Source of the DNA: Microbacterium sp. STN6
GTDB lineage: Bacteria; Actinomycetota; Actinomycetes; Actinomycetales; Microbacteriaceae
DNA: 64,000 bases
NCBI RefSeq assembly: GCF_026410545.1
Contig: NZ_JAPMIT010000002.1
Coordinates: 620,001 to 684,000 of the forward strand
Direction: 5' to 3'
The first letter of the stretch is position 1. Each line of letters starts with the position of its first letter. Positions 7,318-17,060 of this stretch are shown piece after piece. The position numbers were made by a program, and so were the translations under genes. The notes beneath the pieces were generated by a model, which saw only the letters and a list, made by a program, of their open reading frames with translations, was not told the origin of the DNA and made no database searches.

Positions 7318-9846
7318 GTGACGAACGAGCACGACACCGGCCGGTCTGACGAGGCGCGCTACGACTTCCGCGCCATCCAGGAGAAGTGGCTGCCGGTGTG
7401 GGAGCAGCTGAAGCCGTTCGCCACGAACGACGTGCCGGCCGATCGCCCGCGCAAGTACGTGCTCGACATGTTCCCGTATCCATCGGGCGACCTGCACATG
7501 GGGCACGCCGAGGCCTACGCTCTCGGCGATGTCATTGCGCGCTTCTGGCGCCAGCAGGGCTTCTCCGTGCTGCACCCGATCGGCTGGGACGCATTCGGCC
7601 TGCCGGCAGAGAACGCCGCGATCAAGCGCGGCCTCGACCCCCGCGGCTGGACCTACGACAACATCGCCCAGCAGAAGGCGAGCATGCGCCGCTACGCGCC
7701 GAGCTTCGACTGGGATCGCGTCATCCAGACCTGTGACCCTGAGTACTACCGCTGGAACCAGTGGCTGTTCCTGAAGCTGTATGAGAAGGGGCTCGCTTAC
7801 CGTAAGGCGAGCCTGGTCAACTGGTGTCCGTTCGATCAGACGGTGCTGGCGAACGAGCAGGTCGTCGGCGGTCGCTGCGAGCGCTGCGACAACCTCGTCA
7901 CCAAGAAGAAGCTGACGCAGTGGTACTTCCGCATCACGGAGTACGCCGACCGCCTGCTCGATGACCTCGCCGGGCTCGAGGCGACGTGGCCGTCCAAGGT
8001 CATCAGCATGCAGCGCAACTGGATCGGCCGCTCGACGGGCGCCGACGTCGACTTCCGCATCGAGGGGCGCGAGCAGCCCGTCTCCGTCTACACGACCCGG
8101 CCAGACACGCTCTACGGCGCGACGTTCATGGTGGTCGCCCCCGACGCCGACCTTGCCGCCGAGCTGGTCGAGGGCTCCTCCGCCGAGGTGCGCGAGCGCT
8201 TCGACGCGTACCTTGAACGCGTGCGCGGCACGACCGAGATGGACCGCCTCAGCACCGAGCGCGAGAAGACGGGCGTCTTCCTCGAGCGATACGCCATCAA
8301 CCCCGTCAACGGTGAGAGACTGCCCATCTGGGCCGCAGACTACGTGCTTGCCGACTACGGCCACGGCGCCATCATGGCGGTGCCCGCCCACGACCAGCGC
8401 GACCTCGACTTCGCGCGTGCGTTCGGTCTGCCCGTGCGCGTTGTGGTCGAGACGAGCAGTGGTGCGGATGCGGATGGCGTCTCCCGCGACCCGCAGGCGA
8501 CCGGCGAGGCGCTTGCCGGCGACGGCGTGCTGGTCAACTCGGGCGAGTTCGACGGGCTGAGCAAGGCCGAGGCGATCCAGAGCGTCACGGCCAGACTGCG
8601 TGAGCAGGGCCTGGGCGAGCCCGCCACCAATTTCCGGCTGCGTGACTGGCTCATCTCACGCCAGCGCTACTGGGGTACGCCCATCCCGATCATTCATTGC
8701 CCTGCGTGCGGCGAGGTTCCCGTTCCTGAAGACCAGTTGCCGGTCGAGTTGCCGTCGGCCGAGGGGCTCGACCTGCAGCCGAAGGGCACCAGCCCGCTCG
8801 GCGCCGCCGAGGAGTGGGTGAACGTGTCGTGCCCGTCATGCGGGGGAGACGCCAAGCGCGATACCGACACCATGGACACGTTCGTCGACAGCTCGTGGTA
8901 CTTCCTGCGGTTCCTCTCGCCGCACGATGACACACAGGCGTTCGACCCCGCCGAGGCGAAGAAGTGGGCGCCCGTCGACCAGTACGTCGGCGGCGTCACG
9001 CACGCGATCCTGCACCTGCTGTACGCGCGGTTCGTCACGAAGGTGCTGAACGATCTCGGGTATATCGACTTCGGCGAACCGTTCACCGCGCTGCTCAACC
9101 AGGGCATGGTGCTCATGGACGGCTCCGCCATGAGCAAGTCACGCGGCAATCTCGTGCGGCTGTCGGATCAGCTCGACGAGCACGGCGTCGACGCGGTGCG
9201 CCTGACGATGGCGTTCGCCGGGCCGCCCGAAGACGACATCGACTGGGCAGACGTGTCTCCCGCCGGCAGCGCCAAGTTCCTCGCGCGCGCCTGGCGCGTC
9301 GGCGACGACGTCACGAGCGCACCCGACGTCGACCGGACCACGGGAGACGCCGCCCTGCGACGCGTCACGCATCATTTTCTGGCGGATGCCCCTTCGCTGG
9401 TCGAGGCGTTCAAATTCAACGTGGTCGTCGCCCGGCTCATGGAACTCGTGAACGCGACCCGCAAGGCCATCGACACCGGCGCGGGCGCGGCAGATCCGGC
9501 CGTCCGTGAGGCCGCCGAGACGATCGCCCTGGCCCTCAACCTCTTCGCCCCGTACACGGCGGAGGACATGTGGCAGCGCCTCGGCTACGAGCCGTCGGTC
9601 GCGCTCGCGCAGTGGCCTGCGCCGGATGCGTCGCTGCTCGTGGAGCAGTCGGTCACCTCGATCATCCAGGTCGACGGCAAGGTGCGCGACCGCCTCGAGG
9701 TGTCCCCGCGCATCGACGCGGAAGAGCTTGAGGCGCTCGCCCGCGCATCCCAGGCGGTGCAGCGCACGGTCGCGGATCGCGAGATCGTGAACGTCATCGT
9801 GCGGGCGCCGCGCGTGGTGAACATCGCCACCCGGCCGCGGGCGTGA
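7318..9846 (+). CDS. leuS: Leucyl-tRNA synthetase
   Basis: Class I leucyl-tRNA synthetase of 842 residues. The HIGH motif appears as [15 protein letters not shown] (HMGH at about residues 60-63). A large CP1 editing domain follows, with the TTRPDT-type editing motif [15 protein letters not shown], and then a zinc-ribbon-like stretch with CPACGE and CPSCGG. The KMSKS motif reads AMSKS (about 604-608), and an anticodon-binding domain and C-terminal tail complete it. The GTG at 7318 is chosen over a TTG at 7273 because family alignment begins near [16 protein letters not shown] and a GAGAG lies 5 nt upstream. It is followed by comEA, the usual actinobacterial order. Confidence 0.96.
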   Translation: MTNEHDTGRSDEARYDFRAIQEKWLPVWEQLKPFATNDVPADRPRKYVLDMFPYPSGDLHMGHAEAYALGDVIARFWRQQGFSVLHPIGWDAFGLPAENAAIKRGLDPRGWTYDNIAQQKASMRRYAPSFDWDRVIQTCDPEYYRWNQWLFLKLYEKGLAYRKASLVNWCPFDQTVLANEQVVGGRCERCDNLVTKKKLTQWYFRITEYADRLLDDLAGLEATWPSKVISMQRNWIGRSTGADVDFRIEGREQPVSVYTTRPDTLYGATFMVVAPDADLAAELVEGSSAEVRERFDAYLERVRGTTEMDRLSTEREKTGVFLERYAINPVNGERLPIWAADYVLADYGHGAIMAVPAHDQRDLDFARAFGLPVRVVVETSSGADADGVSRDPQATGEALAGDGVLVNSGEFDGLSKAEAIQSVTARLREQGLGEPATNFRLRDWLISRQRYWGTPIPIIHCPACGEVPVPEDQLPVELPSAEGLDLQPKGTSPLGAAEEWVNVSCPSCGGDAKRDTDTMDTFVDSSWYFLRFLSPHDDTQAFDPAEAKKWAPVDQYVGGVTHAILHLLYARFVTKVLNDLGYIDFGEPFTALLNQGMVLMDGSAMSKSRGNLVRLSDQLDEHGVDAVRLTMAFAGPPEDDIDWADVSPAGSAKFLARAWRVGDDVTSAPDVDRTTGDAALRRVTHHFLADAPSLVEAFKFNVVVARLMELVNATRKAIDTGAGAADPAVREAAETIALALNLFAPYTAEDMWQRLGYEPSVALAQWPAPDASLLVEQSVTSIIQVDGKVRDRLEVSPRIDAEELEALARASQAVQRTVADREIVNVIVRAPRVVNIATRPRA

Positions 9847-9934
9847 GAGGGGCCGCTCTCCTGCACGCCGGCACCCGCCGGGGGCTTCTCCCCACCTGAG
9901 CCGGCTTCGGCGCAGCGGGCGCATGGCGTCGCCC

Positions 9935-9940
9935 TAGTCT
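9935..9940 (+). promoter_or_regulatory. -10 element of a leaderless promoter (comEA)
   Basis: TAGTCT, then six bases (TCCCGG), then the GTG start at 9947. The spacing puts the transcription start at the GTG, and no ribosome binding site is visible. Confidence 0.55.
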
Positions 9941-9946
9941 TCCCGG

Positions 9947-10675
9947 GTGGATGCGCAGCACGAGCCCGATGACCTGGCATCGCTGGCGGCCGGCGCCAGA
10001 AGGAGCTCGCCCCGGGTGCGGCTTCGCCTCGGCATCGGCGCGGCCGTCGTGCTCCTCATCGCGTCGCTCGTCGTCGCGGCCGCCGTCACCGCGTTCAGCC
10101 CGTCGGGCGGCACCGAGCGCGTGACCGCGGTCACGGCCGCGACGGGGGCGCCGGGCGTGGCCTCGAGCGATGCGCCGCACGGGCCGACGGGCGCGGCCGG
10201 CTCCGGCTCGACGGGTGAGGGCGCGAGCGTGCAACTGTACGTGCACGTGCTCGGCGCCGTCGCGAAACCGGGTCTCTACCGGCTCCACTCGGGCGCCCGG
10301 GTGGTCGACGCCATCGCTGCGGCGGGCGGCTTCGTCGCCGACGCAGAGCAGGGCGGCGTGAACCTCGCCCGAGAACTGGCCGATGGCGAGCAGCTTGTCG
10401 TGCCGCACATCGGTGAGGCAGCGGATGCCGCCGCCGCGCCGCCCGGTGCCCCGGGCGTCGCGGGCGGCGGTTCCGCGGCGCCTGCCGTCGTCAACCTCAA
10501 CACGGCCACCCTCGACCAGCTGGAGTCGCTGCCGCGCATCGGGCCATCGATGGCGCAGCGCATTCTCGACTGGCGCACCACCAACGGGCGCTTTCGCAGC
10601 GTCGAGGATCTCATGAACGTCAGTGGGATTGGCCAGAAGACCTTCGACGGTCTGAAGGATCAGGTGACAGTGTGA
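9947..10675 (+). CDS. comEA: ComEA-family helix-hairpin-helix DNA-binding protein
   Basis: A 242-residue protein of the DNA-uptake receptor family. Residues about 26-46 form one membrane anchor (LGIGAAVVLLIASLVVAAAV). A Gly/Ser/Thr-rich linker follows, then an SLBB domain (QLYVHVLGAVAKPGLYRL...). The C-terminal helix-hairpin-helix pair is NLNTATLDQLESLPRIGPSM with RILDWRTTNGRFRSVEDL, about residues 182-240. This places the DNA-binding part outside the cytoplasmic membrane. It starts with GTG on a probable leaderless transcript and is followed 22 nt later by comEC, forming the standard competence pair. Whether this organism is naturally competent is unknown. Confidence 0.92.
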   Translation: MDAQHEPDDLASLAAGARRSSPRVRLRLGIGAAVVLLIASLVVAAAVTAFSPSGGTERVTAVTAATGAPGVASSDAPHGPTGAAGSGSTGEGASVQLYVHVLGAVAKPGLYRLHSGARVVDAIAAAGGFVADAEQGGVNLARELADGEQLVVPHIGEAADAAAAPPGAPGVAGGGSAAPAVVNLNTATLDQLESLPRIGPSMAQRILDWRTTNGRFRSVEDLMNVSGIGQKTFDGLKDQVTV

Positions 10676-10697
10676 GGGTTGAGGATGGGGCCGCCGG

Positions 10698-13346
10698 GTG
10701 AGCCTCGACCTGCGCCTGGCGGTGGTCGCCACCGCCTGCTGGCTCGCGTGCGGCATCCTCATTGCGCTTCCGGGGGCGGCCATGTGGGCCGCCATCGGGA
10801 TGTGGGGTGGGGCCGTGGTCGTCGTCGCGGCAGGGCTCGCGCTGCGCAGCCGCCGCAGCCTCGCCCGCTCCCTGGCTCTGCTGTGCGTGTGCCTGGCCGT
10901 CTCGGGAGTGGGTGCGGCCGCGATAGCGGTTGTCGCGCCTACTCGCCATCCGCTCGCCCTAGCCCAGGTGGCGCGCGGCGCCCGCACGGTGACCGCTGAG
11001 ATCGCCGTGCAATCCGCCCCGCATGCGTCGCACGGCGATTCGCTCGGCGCCACCCAGCGCGAGCAGTTCACCGGCACCATGCGGCGGGTCGAGTATGCCG
11101 GCACGCTGTACCGACTGTCGGCTCCCGTGCTCGTGTTCGTGCCGGCAACCGGGGGAGCGGCGCTGCAGATCGGCGATGTGGTCGAGGTGCGCGCGACCGT
11201 CGTCGCCCTCGCCGACGAGGAGGAGACGGCATTCCTCGTCATGGCGCCAGAGACGCCCACCGTTTCTCAGGCGGCGCCCGCATGGCTGGCATGGGCGAAC
11301 GGCCTGCGCGAACGCTTCTCCGAGGCGACGGCACGGCTGCCTGGCGACGGGGGAGACCTGCTGGCCGGGCTCGCGATCGGCGACGTGCGGCAGGTGAGCC
11401 CGGTGCTCGACGCCAACATGAAGGCCAGTTCGCTGAGTCACCTCACGGCGGTCTCCGGTTCCAATTGCGCCATGATCATCGGCATCGTGATGCTTGGCGG
11501 TGCGGCGCTTGGGCTGCGCAGGGGCGTGTGGGTGACGCTCGCCCTCGTGTCGCTTGCGGGGTTCGTGATTCTCGTCACACCCGGCCCGAGCGTGCTGCGA
11601 GCCGCGGTGATGGCCGTGATCGTGGTCGCCTCCGCGGCGGCCGGTCGGCCTGGCCGTGGGGTACCTGCGCTCGCCGCCGCGGTGATCGCGCTGCTCGTGG
11701 CGGATCCCTGGATGTCGAGGAACTACGGGTTCGCTCTCTCGGTGCTCGCGACCGCCGGCCTGCTCGTGTTCGCCCGACCGTTGGCCGGCACTCTGGCGCG
11801 GCTGTTGCCGCGCACGCTCGCGACGGTGATCGCGGTGCCACTGGCGGCGCAGCTGTTCTGTCAGCCCGTGCTCATCATGTTGAACGCCACGATCCCGCTC
11901 TACGGGGTCGCCGCCAACATGCTTGCAGAGCCCGCTGCGCCGCTCGGCACCGGATTTGGGCTCATCGCCTGCCTGCTGATGCCCGTGCTGCCCGGCGTGG
12001 CGTTCGCGTTCGCTCAGGTCGCGTGGGTGCCATCGGCGTGGATCGCCGCAGTTGCCCGCGTCACGGTCTCTCTGCCCGCCAGCAACCTGCCCTGGCTGGG
12101 CGGCGCGGCCGGTGTGCTGGTGCTCACGGCTCTCACCGTTCTCGTGCTCATCGTCGTCTTTGCGCGCAATCATCCCAGGGCCCGCACGCTCGTCACGGCG
12201 TCGACCGTCATGCTTCTCGCCTTCTCGGGGGTCTACGCGGGAACGCTCGTCGGCGCCCCGATCGGCCAGGCGCGGTCGATCCCTTCTGACTGGCAGATCG
12301 CCGCCTGCGATATCGGCCAGGGCGACGCGGTGCTGGTCCGAAGTGGGACTTTGCACGCGCTCGTCGACGTGGGGCCGGACCCCGTTCCACTCGCTGCGTG
12401 CCTGAAGACGCTGGGCATCGCGCGCATCGACCTGCTGGTGCTGACGCACTACGACATGGACCACGTCGGCGGCCTGCAGGCCGTGATCGGTCACGTGGGA
12501 ACGGCGCTCGTGGGGCGGCCGGAGACCGCGAAGGACGAGAGGAAGGTGCGGGCACTCGTCGATGGTGGCGCACACGTCGTGGGCGCTGTGCGCGGCGATC
12601 ACGGAACACTTGGCGCCCTGACGTGGCGAGTCCTCTGGCCTCGAGCCGGCTCCCGCCTCATGCAGACCGGCAACGAGGGGTCGGTCACGGTCGCATTCGA
12701 GGGTGCCGGCATCCGCTCGATCTTTCTCGGCGACCTCGACGAGCGGGCGCAGGAGGCGCTGCTCGCTGCGGGCGGCATCGGCCACGTCGACGTGGTGAAG
12801 GTCGCGCACCACGGCTCGGCGGACCAGAGCGAGCGGCTGTACGCCGCGCTGCGCGCCACGCTCGGCGTCATCTCGGTGGGCGCGGACAACACGTACGGTC
12901 ACCCGACACCGCGGCTGCTGGGGATTCTGCGTACGGTGGGCACGCGCGCGCTTCGCACCGATCTTTCGGGAATGGTCATGATCGCGCCGGCCTCGGGTGG
13001 CAGTGGCGAGGCGCTGACAGTGTGGACGCAGCGCTCGGCGTCCATCTCGCCGGCACCGTCGGTCTCACCGACACCGTCGGCCTCACCGTCGGCGGTCGCC
13101 GATAGCGTGACGATCGCGCGGATAGGCTTGTCCGGCGACGGCTTATCGCGCGACGAAGGAGGAGCGTGGCAACACGAACGAGCGGCAGGGCGAGGCCGGC
13201 CGCCAACGCCGCGGGCAAAGGCAAGGTCGCCGTCGCGATCCCACAGCTGTCATGGGATGCGGTGCGTCCCGCACCGGTCGTGCTGGTCTCCGGCACCGAG
13301 CAGGTGCTCGCCGATCGTGCCGTTCGCCTGCTGCGCGACGGCCTGA
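10698..13346 (+). CDS. comEC: ComEC/Rec2 DNA-uptake channel protein with abnormal C-terminal extension
   Basis: The membrane channel for single-stranded DNA uptake. An N-terminal membrane region is followed by the Competence domain (starting near GDLLAGLAIGDVRQVSP, with HLTAVSGSNCAMI), many transmembrane helices, and a metallo-beta-lactamase-like domain from about residue 530: ACDIGQGDAVLVRSG, VLTHYDMDHVGGL, VKVAHHGSADQS. The family normally ends near ALTVWTQR, at residue 779. Here the frame stays open for about 103 more residues: first a Ser/Pro-rich stretch over an 18-bp repeat, then about 60 residues inside holA. A 1-nt shift in the repeat would put the gene in the frame that stops at 13103-13105, so a slipped repeat or a real read-on are both possible. 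Confidence 0.88.
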   Translation: MSLDLRLAVVATACWLACGILIALPGAAMWAAIGMWGGAVVVVAAGLALRSRRSLARSLALLCVCLAVSGVGAAAIAVVAPTRHPLALAQVARGARTVTAEIAVQSAPHASHGDSLGATQREQFTGTMRRVEYAGTLYRLSAPVLVFVPATGGAALQIGDVVEVRATVVALADEEETAFLVMAPETPTVSQAAPAWLAWANGLRERFSEATARLPGDGGDLLAGLAIGDVRQVSPVLDANMKASSLSHLTAVSGSNCAMIIGIVMLGGAALGLRRGVWVTLALVSLAGFVILVTPGPSVLRAAVMAVIVVASAAAGRPGRGVPALAAAVIALLVADPWMSRNYGFALSVLATAGLLVFARPLAGTLARLLPRTLATVIAVPLAAQLFCQPVLIMLNATIPLYGVAANMLAEPAAPLGTGFGLIACLLMPVLPGVAFAFAQVAWVPSAWIAAVARVTVSLPASNLPWLGGAAGVLVLTALTVLVLIVVFARNHPRARTLVTASTVMLLAFSGVYAGTLVGAPIGQARSIPSDWQIAACDIGQGDAVLVRSGTLHALVDVGPDPVPLAACLKTLGIARIDLLVLTHYDMDHVGGLQAVIGHVGTALVGRPETAKDERKVRALVDGGAHVVGAVRGDHGTLGALTWRVLWPRAGSRLMQTGNEGSVTVAFEGAGIRSIFLGDLDERAQEALLAAGGIGHVDVVKVAHHGSADQSERLYAALRATLGVISVGADNTYGHPTPRLLGILRTVGTRALRTDLSGMVMIAPASGGSGEALTVWTQRSASISPAPSVSPTPSASPSAVADSVTIARIGLSGDGLSRDEGGAWQHERAAGRGRPPTPRAKARSPSRSHSCHGMRCVPHRSCWSPAPSRCSPIVPFACCATA
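13054..13095. repeat. 18-bp tandem repeat in the comEC 3' end
   Basis: Two and a third copies of an 18-bp unit built from CACCGTCGGNCT plus CACCGA or CACCGT. It encodes the Ser/Pro-rich stretch PSVSPTPSASPS and lies where comEC would normally end. Confidence 0.7.
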
Positions 13347-14218
13347 AACGTGACGACCCGAGTCTCGAGGTCAGCGATATCAGCGCGAGCGACTACGCAC
13401 CGGGCGAGCTGATCACCATGGCGAGCCCGTCCCTGTTCGCTGAGCCTCGGCTGATCCGCGTGGAGGGTGTGGAGAAGTGCACCGACGCGTTCATGACCGA
13501 CATGCTGGCCTACCTCGAGGAGCCGGCAGACGGAGCCGTCGTGCTCCTTCGGCACGGCGGCGGCGTGCGCGGCAAGAAGTTGCTTGACGCGGTGCGGGGC
13601 GGCCGGGGCGGCGGTATCGAAGTGGTGTGCGCCGAGCTGAAACGCGAGAGCGAGAAGTACGACTTCGCCAGGGCCGAGTTCGCCCGCGCGGGCAAGAAGA
13701 TCGCGCCCGCTGCCCTGAACGCCATCACGGCGGCCTTCGCGGACGACCTCGCTGAGCTCGCCTCGGCCTGCCAGCAGCTCATCGCCGACTCGAGCGAACA
13801 GATCACCGAGGCGACCGTCGACAAGTACTACGGCGGCAGAGTGGAGGCCAACGCCTTCCGAGTGGCCGATGCCGCCATCGCCGGTCGGCACGGCGAGGCG
13901 CTGATCACCCTGCGCCACGCGCTCGCCTCGGGTGCGGACCCCGTGCCCATGGTCGCCGCGTTCGCGAGCAAGATCCGTACGATGGCGAAAATCGCGGGTG
14001 TCCGCGGCGGTTCCGGCCAGCTCGCCTCCCGGTTCGGACTCGCACCCTGGCAGGTAGAGCGCGCTCAGCGTGACCTTCGTGGGTGGGACGAGGCGGGGCT
14101 CGCCCGATGCATCGAGGTGCTCGCGGCAACCGACGCCGAGGTGAAGGGCGCGGGTCGCGACCCGGTCTTCTCGCTCGAACGCCTGGTGCGCGTCGTCGCC
14201 GCCCACGGCACCGTCTGA
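13166..14218 (+). CDS. holA: DNA polymerase III delta subunit
   Basis: A 350-residue clamp-loader delta subunit, which opens the sliding clamp. The N-terminal region includes PVVLVSGTEQVLADRAV, and the usual family features follow: SPSLFAEPRLIRVEGVEK, DGAVVLLRHGGGVRGKKLL, and the C-terminal helical domain with LASRFGLAPWQVERAQRDL. The GTG at 13166 has a strong AAGGAGG immediately upstream, although the gap is only 3-4 nt. The first 25 residues are basic and low in complexity. The gene lies in the usual position after comEC and before rpsT, which is convergent. The comEC frame overlaps it by 181 nt. Confidence 0.92.
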   Translation: MATRTSGRARPAANAAGKGKVAVAIPQLSWDAVRPAPVVLVSGTEQVLADRAVRLLRDGLKRDDPSLEVSDISASDYAPGELITMASPSLFAEPRLIRVEGVEKCTDAFMTDMLAYLEEPADGAVVLLRHGGGVRGKKLLDAVRGGRGGGIEVVCAELKRESEKYDFARAEFARAGKKIAPAALNAITAAFADDLAELASACQQLIADSSEQITEATVDKYYGGRVEANAFRVADAAIAGRHGEALITLRHALASGADPVPMVAAFASKIRTMAKIAGVRGGSGQLASRFGLAPWQVERAQRDLRGWDEAGLARCIEVLAATDAEVKGAGRDPVFSLERLVRVVAAHGTV

Positions 14219-14278
14219 CACGCCGGCGCCGTCTGCCGGGCCGTAACCACCCGAAACGTTGGAACCGCCCGACACGCC

Positions 14279-14313
14279 GGAAGGGCCCTCACCGTGATGG
14301 TGAGGACCCTTCC
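14279..14313. terminator. Bidirectional hairpin between holA and rpsT
   Basis: GGAAGGGCCCTCACC, a 5-nt loop GTGAT, and GGTGAGGACCCTTCC form a 15-bp stem with one C-A mismatch. It lies between the convergent stops of holA (14218) and rpsT (14330), and no clear U-tract is seen on either side. Confidence 0.75.
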
Positions 14314-14329
14314 AGCGATGTGCGGCGAG

Positions 14330-14590
14330 CTAGAGGCTCGAGACCTGCTTCGCGATCGACGACTTGCGGTTCGCGGCCTGGTTCTTGTGGATGACGCCCT
14401 TGCTGACGGCCTTGTCGAGCTTCTTGCCGGCAACCGTCAGCGCGCTGGCGGCCTTGTCCTTGTCGCCTGAGGCGACGGCCTCGCGCGTGGCGCGGATGGC
14501 GGTCTTGAGCTCGCTCTTGACGGCCTTGTTGCGCTCCTGCGCCTTCTTGTTCGTACCGATGCGCTTGATCTGCGACTTGATGTTTGCCAC
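14330..14590 (-). CDS. rpsT: 30S ribosomal protein S20
   Basis: An 86-residue basic protein beginning [20 protein letters not shown] after the initiator and ending [13 protein letters not shown], matching S20 over its whole length. S20 binds 16S rRNA early in assembly. The GTG at 14590 is chosen because S20 proteins start exactly at M-ANIKSQ; upstream in-frame codons encode unrelated sequence. Upstream on the minus strand there is a GAAAG about 9 nt before the start. It is convergent with holA. Confidence 0.95.
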   Translation of the reverse strand: MANIKSQIKRIGTNKKAQERNKAVKSELKTAIRATREAVASGDKDKAASALTVAGKKLDKAVSKGVIHKNQAANRKSSIAKQVSSL

Positions 14591-14765
14591 GGGTGATTGC
14601 TTTCGTTTGTAGTGATCTTCGGATTCACCGCCGAGCGAGAGAGGGCGCCGGGCGGCAGTCGTGCGGACGGAACCGACACGCAAGCCAACAAATGACTCTA
14701 CCAGCGGCCAGGCGTCAGGCAAAACTCCACATCAGGCCAGGTTCCACATCAGGCACTACCGAGGC

Positions 14766-15644
14766 TCAGGCCAGACCCTGCCGCGACGCGTAGCCTCCCG
14801 AGGAAATCTCCTCGACGAGTGTCGGCTGATTCGGCTCCCAGCCGAGGTCGATGCGCGCCTTCGACCCGCGGGCCTGCTGATCGAGCAGCAGGGCATCCGC
14901 GAGCGCCTCGCCGATCCTGGCCCGGGTGTCGCCGACGCTCTGCGCCGTGACGCCCCGTGCGCCGACAGCGGCCTGCGCCGCCTCGGCCAGTTCGCGAACC
15001 GTCGGGTTTCCCCCGCTCGCCCCGATGTACACGCCGCCGCGATCGCCCAGTTCGAGGGCGAGCACGTAGAGCGCGGCGAGATCATCCACGTGCACGGTGG
15101 CCCAATGCTGCGATCCGTCACCGATGAGAACGAGCTCGCCGTCCGCGCTGCGCGGTGCCCCGGTGACCACGTTCGCCAGCCCGTCGCCGTGCCCATACAC
15201 GATGGAGGGCACGACGACCATGCCGCGAACGCCGCCGGCGGCGAGAACCCTGGCCTCGTTGTCAGCGCGCCAGGCGGTCAGCGCCGGCGCCTGATTCGGC
15301 GCATCCTCGGTGATGTCGTCGTTCGATCCGTATGACCAGATTCCACCGGTGTGCACGAAGGGCTTGCCCGACGTACCCAGCCCGCTCAGCACGGCGTCGA
15401 TCAACGCCGGATCGACATCTTCCGCGGACGCGAGGTGGATCACGCCGTCGCTCGTGCCGGCGGCCTCTGCGACGAGCGCGGAATTCGTCGCGTCGCCGAT
15501 GAGCACCGTGGCCCCGGCCGCTCGTACGCTCTCCGCCTTCGCGTCGTCGCGCACGAGGGCGGTCACTGCGTGCCCCTGCTCGAGCAGGGCCGTGAGAACA
15601 GATGATCCGATGTAGCCGGTCGCGCCGGTCAGAAGAATGCTCAT
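14766..15644 (-). CDS. NAD(P)-dependent epimerase/SDR-family oxidoreductase
   Basis: A 292-residue extended short-chain dehydrogenase. The N-terminal Rossmann motif is SILLTGATGYIGSSVLTALL (GxxGxxG at about 7-13), with VIHLAS and HTGGIWSYGS in the expected strand positions. The usual YxxxK pair is not obvious, so it belongs to the atypical/NmrA-like side of the superfamily and its substrate is not predictable. Its sequence stops beside a small 12-bp direct repeat (TCCACATCAGGC, about 14727-14752). The neighbours, rpsT and an amidohydrolase gene, give no functional hint. Confidence 0.82.
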   Translation of the reverse strand: MSILLTGATGYIGSSVLTALLEQGHAVTALVRDDAKAESVRAAGATVLIGDATNSALVAEAAGTSDGVIHLASAEDVDPALIDAVLSGLGTSGKPFVHTGGIWSYGSNDDITEDAPNQAPALTAWRADNEARVLAAGGVRGMVVVPSIVYGHGDGLANVVTGAPRSADGELVLIGDGSQHWATVHVDDLAALYVLALELGDRGGVYIGASGGNPTVRELAEAAQAAVGARGVTAQSVGDTRARIGEALADALLLDQQARGSKARIDLGWEPNQPTLVEEISSGGYASRQGLA

Positions 15645-15752
15645 GATCGGTTCAACCGATGCGCGCGCACCCTATTCCGTTGGCACCAGAGCAGAGCACG
15701 AGCCCTCGGGCACGCGGGCACCCGAGCACGCGCGCGGCGGGCGCCGCCGTCG

Positions 15753-15758
15753 TAGTGT
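15753..15758 (+). promoter_or_regulatory. -10 element of a leaderless promoter (amidohydrolase)
   Basis: TAGTGT, seven bases, then ATG at 15766. No ribosome binding site is visible. Confidence 0.45.
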
Positions 15759-15765
15759 CGAAAGC

Positions 15766-16983
15766 ATGAGTTCTCGCGCATCCGTCGCCCTTGTCAACGC
15801 CTACATCGTTCCCGTCTCGTCGCCGCCCGTCGAGAACGGCACGATCGTGATCGAGAACGGCGTGATCACTGCGGTGGGTCCCGGCGTCGAGCCGCCCCAG
15901 GGAATCGAGGTGATTGACGCGGCCGGCAGGTGGGTGCTGCCCGGTTTCATCGAGGCGCACGGCCACGTCGGCATCGACGAGGAGGCGCAGGGCTGGGCCG
16001 GCGACGACACCAATGAGATGACCGGCCCCGACATGGCGGCGGTGCGCGCGATCGACGCGGTCAACATCGACGACGAGGGGTTCCGCGACGCGCTGAGCGG
16101 CGGCGTCACCTCGGTGGTCGTCAAGCCCGGCAGCGGCAACCCCATCGGCGGCCAGACGGTGGCGATCAAGACGTGGGGCGGCCGCACCATTGACGAACAG
16201 GTCATCAGCGACGCGGTGAGCGTCAAGTCCGCGCTTGGCGAGAACCCGAAGCGCGTCTACGGCGACAAGAAGCAGACCCCGAGCACGCGCCTCGGTGTCG
16301 CCATGATCATCCGGCAGGCGTTCCGGGATGCGGAGGACTACGTGGTGGCTCGCGACAAGGCGGCGGCCGACGGCAGCGCGTTCTCCCGCGACCTCGGCAA
16401 GGAGACGCTCGCCCGCGTCCTGAGCGGCGAGCTCGCGTGGGACCAGCACGTGCACCGCCACGACGACATCGCCACGGCGCTGCGCCTCGCCGACGAGTTC
16501 GGTTACCGGCTCGTCATCAATCACGGCACGGATGGCGCCAAACTCGCCGATGTGCTCGCCGAGCGCGATGTGCCCGTGATCTTCGGCCCCATGTTCACGA
16601 CGCGTTCGAAGGTCGAGCTGCGCGACCGCGCGATCGCGAACCTGGGGGTGCTCGCCGCTGCCGGCGTGCGGGTGGCCATCACGACGGATCACCCGGTGGT
16701 TCCCATCAACTTCCTCGTGCACCAGGCGTCGCTCGCGGTCAAGGAGGGGCTCGACCGCACGATCGCGCTCGAGGCGCTCACCGTCAACCCCGCCTCCTTC
16801 CTCGGCCTCGGCGACCGCGTCGGCGCGCTGCGCGAGGGCCTCGACGGCGACGTCGTGGTGTGGTCCGGCGATCCGCTCGATGTCACCTCGCGGGCCGAGC
16901 GCGTCTTCATCTCGGGCCGCGAGGTGTACACGTGGCGCGACGGGCACGGGGTCGTCGTCGAGCGCTCGGAGCGCTTCGCCTGA
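15766..16983 (+). CDS. Amidohydrolase-family protein (imidazolonepropionase-like)
   Basis: A 405-residue metal-dependent hydrolase of the amidohydrolase superfamily. Features are the N-terminal small beta domain (ALVNAYIVPVSSPPVENGTIVIENGVI), the metal-binding HxH motif in LPGFIEAHGHVGID, later histidines in HVHRHDD and LVINHGTDGA, and the conserved Asp in VAITTDHPVVP. The C-terminal part, NPASFLGLGDRVGALREGLDGDVVVW, closes the beta domain. The substrate is not readable. It stands alone, divergent from the SDR gene, with its own likely leaderless promoter. The ATG at 15766 fits the family start. Confidence 0.88.
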   Translation: MSSRASVALVNAYIVPVSSPPVENGTIVIENGVITAVGPGVEPPQGIEVIDAAGRWVLPGFIEAHGHVGIDEEAQGWAGDDTNEMTGPDMAAVRAIDAVNIDDEGFRDALSGGVTSVVVKPGSGNPIGGQTVAIKTWGGRTIDEQVISDAVSVKSALGENPKRVYGDKKQTPSTRLGVAMIIRQAFRDAEDYVVARDKAAADGSAFSRDLGKETLARVLSGELAWDQHVHRHDDIATALRLADEFGYRLVINHGTDGAKLADVLAERDVPVIFGPMFTTRSKVELRDRAIANLGVLAAAGVRVAITTDHPVVPINFLVHQASLAVKEGLDRTIALEALTVNPASFLGLGDRVGALREGLDGDVVVWSGDPLDVTSRAERVFISGREVYTWRDGHGVVVERSERFA

Positions 16984-17060
16984 GCCGAGCCGCCGCAATG
17001 GCGTGAGCGCGGCGTCGGGTAGCCGCGTTGCCCTCTCAAGCATGGGAGAATTGCCGAACC

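Noticed and set aside
5485-8391. A 968-codon open frame on the minus strand
   Set aside because: It is antisense to the binding-protein gene, pabB and the start of leuS, all of which match known families; long antisense frames are expected at this GC content and the translation is Arg/Ala/His/Val-rich without domains.
14722-14756. Two copies of TCCACATCAGGC upstream of rpsT
   Set aside because: Only two copies 8 nt apart, no symmetry or link to a known regulator; probably chance or a small duplication.
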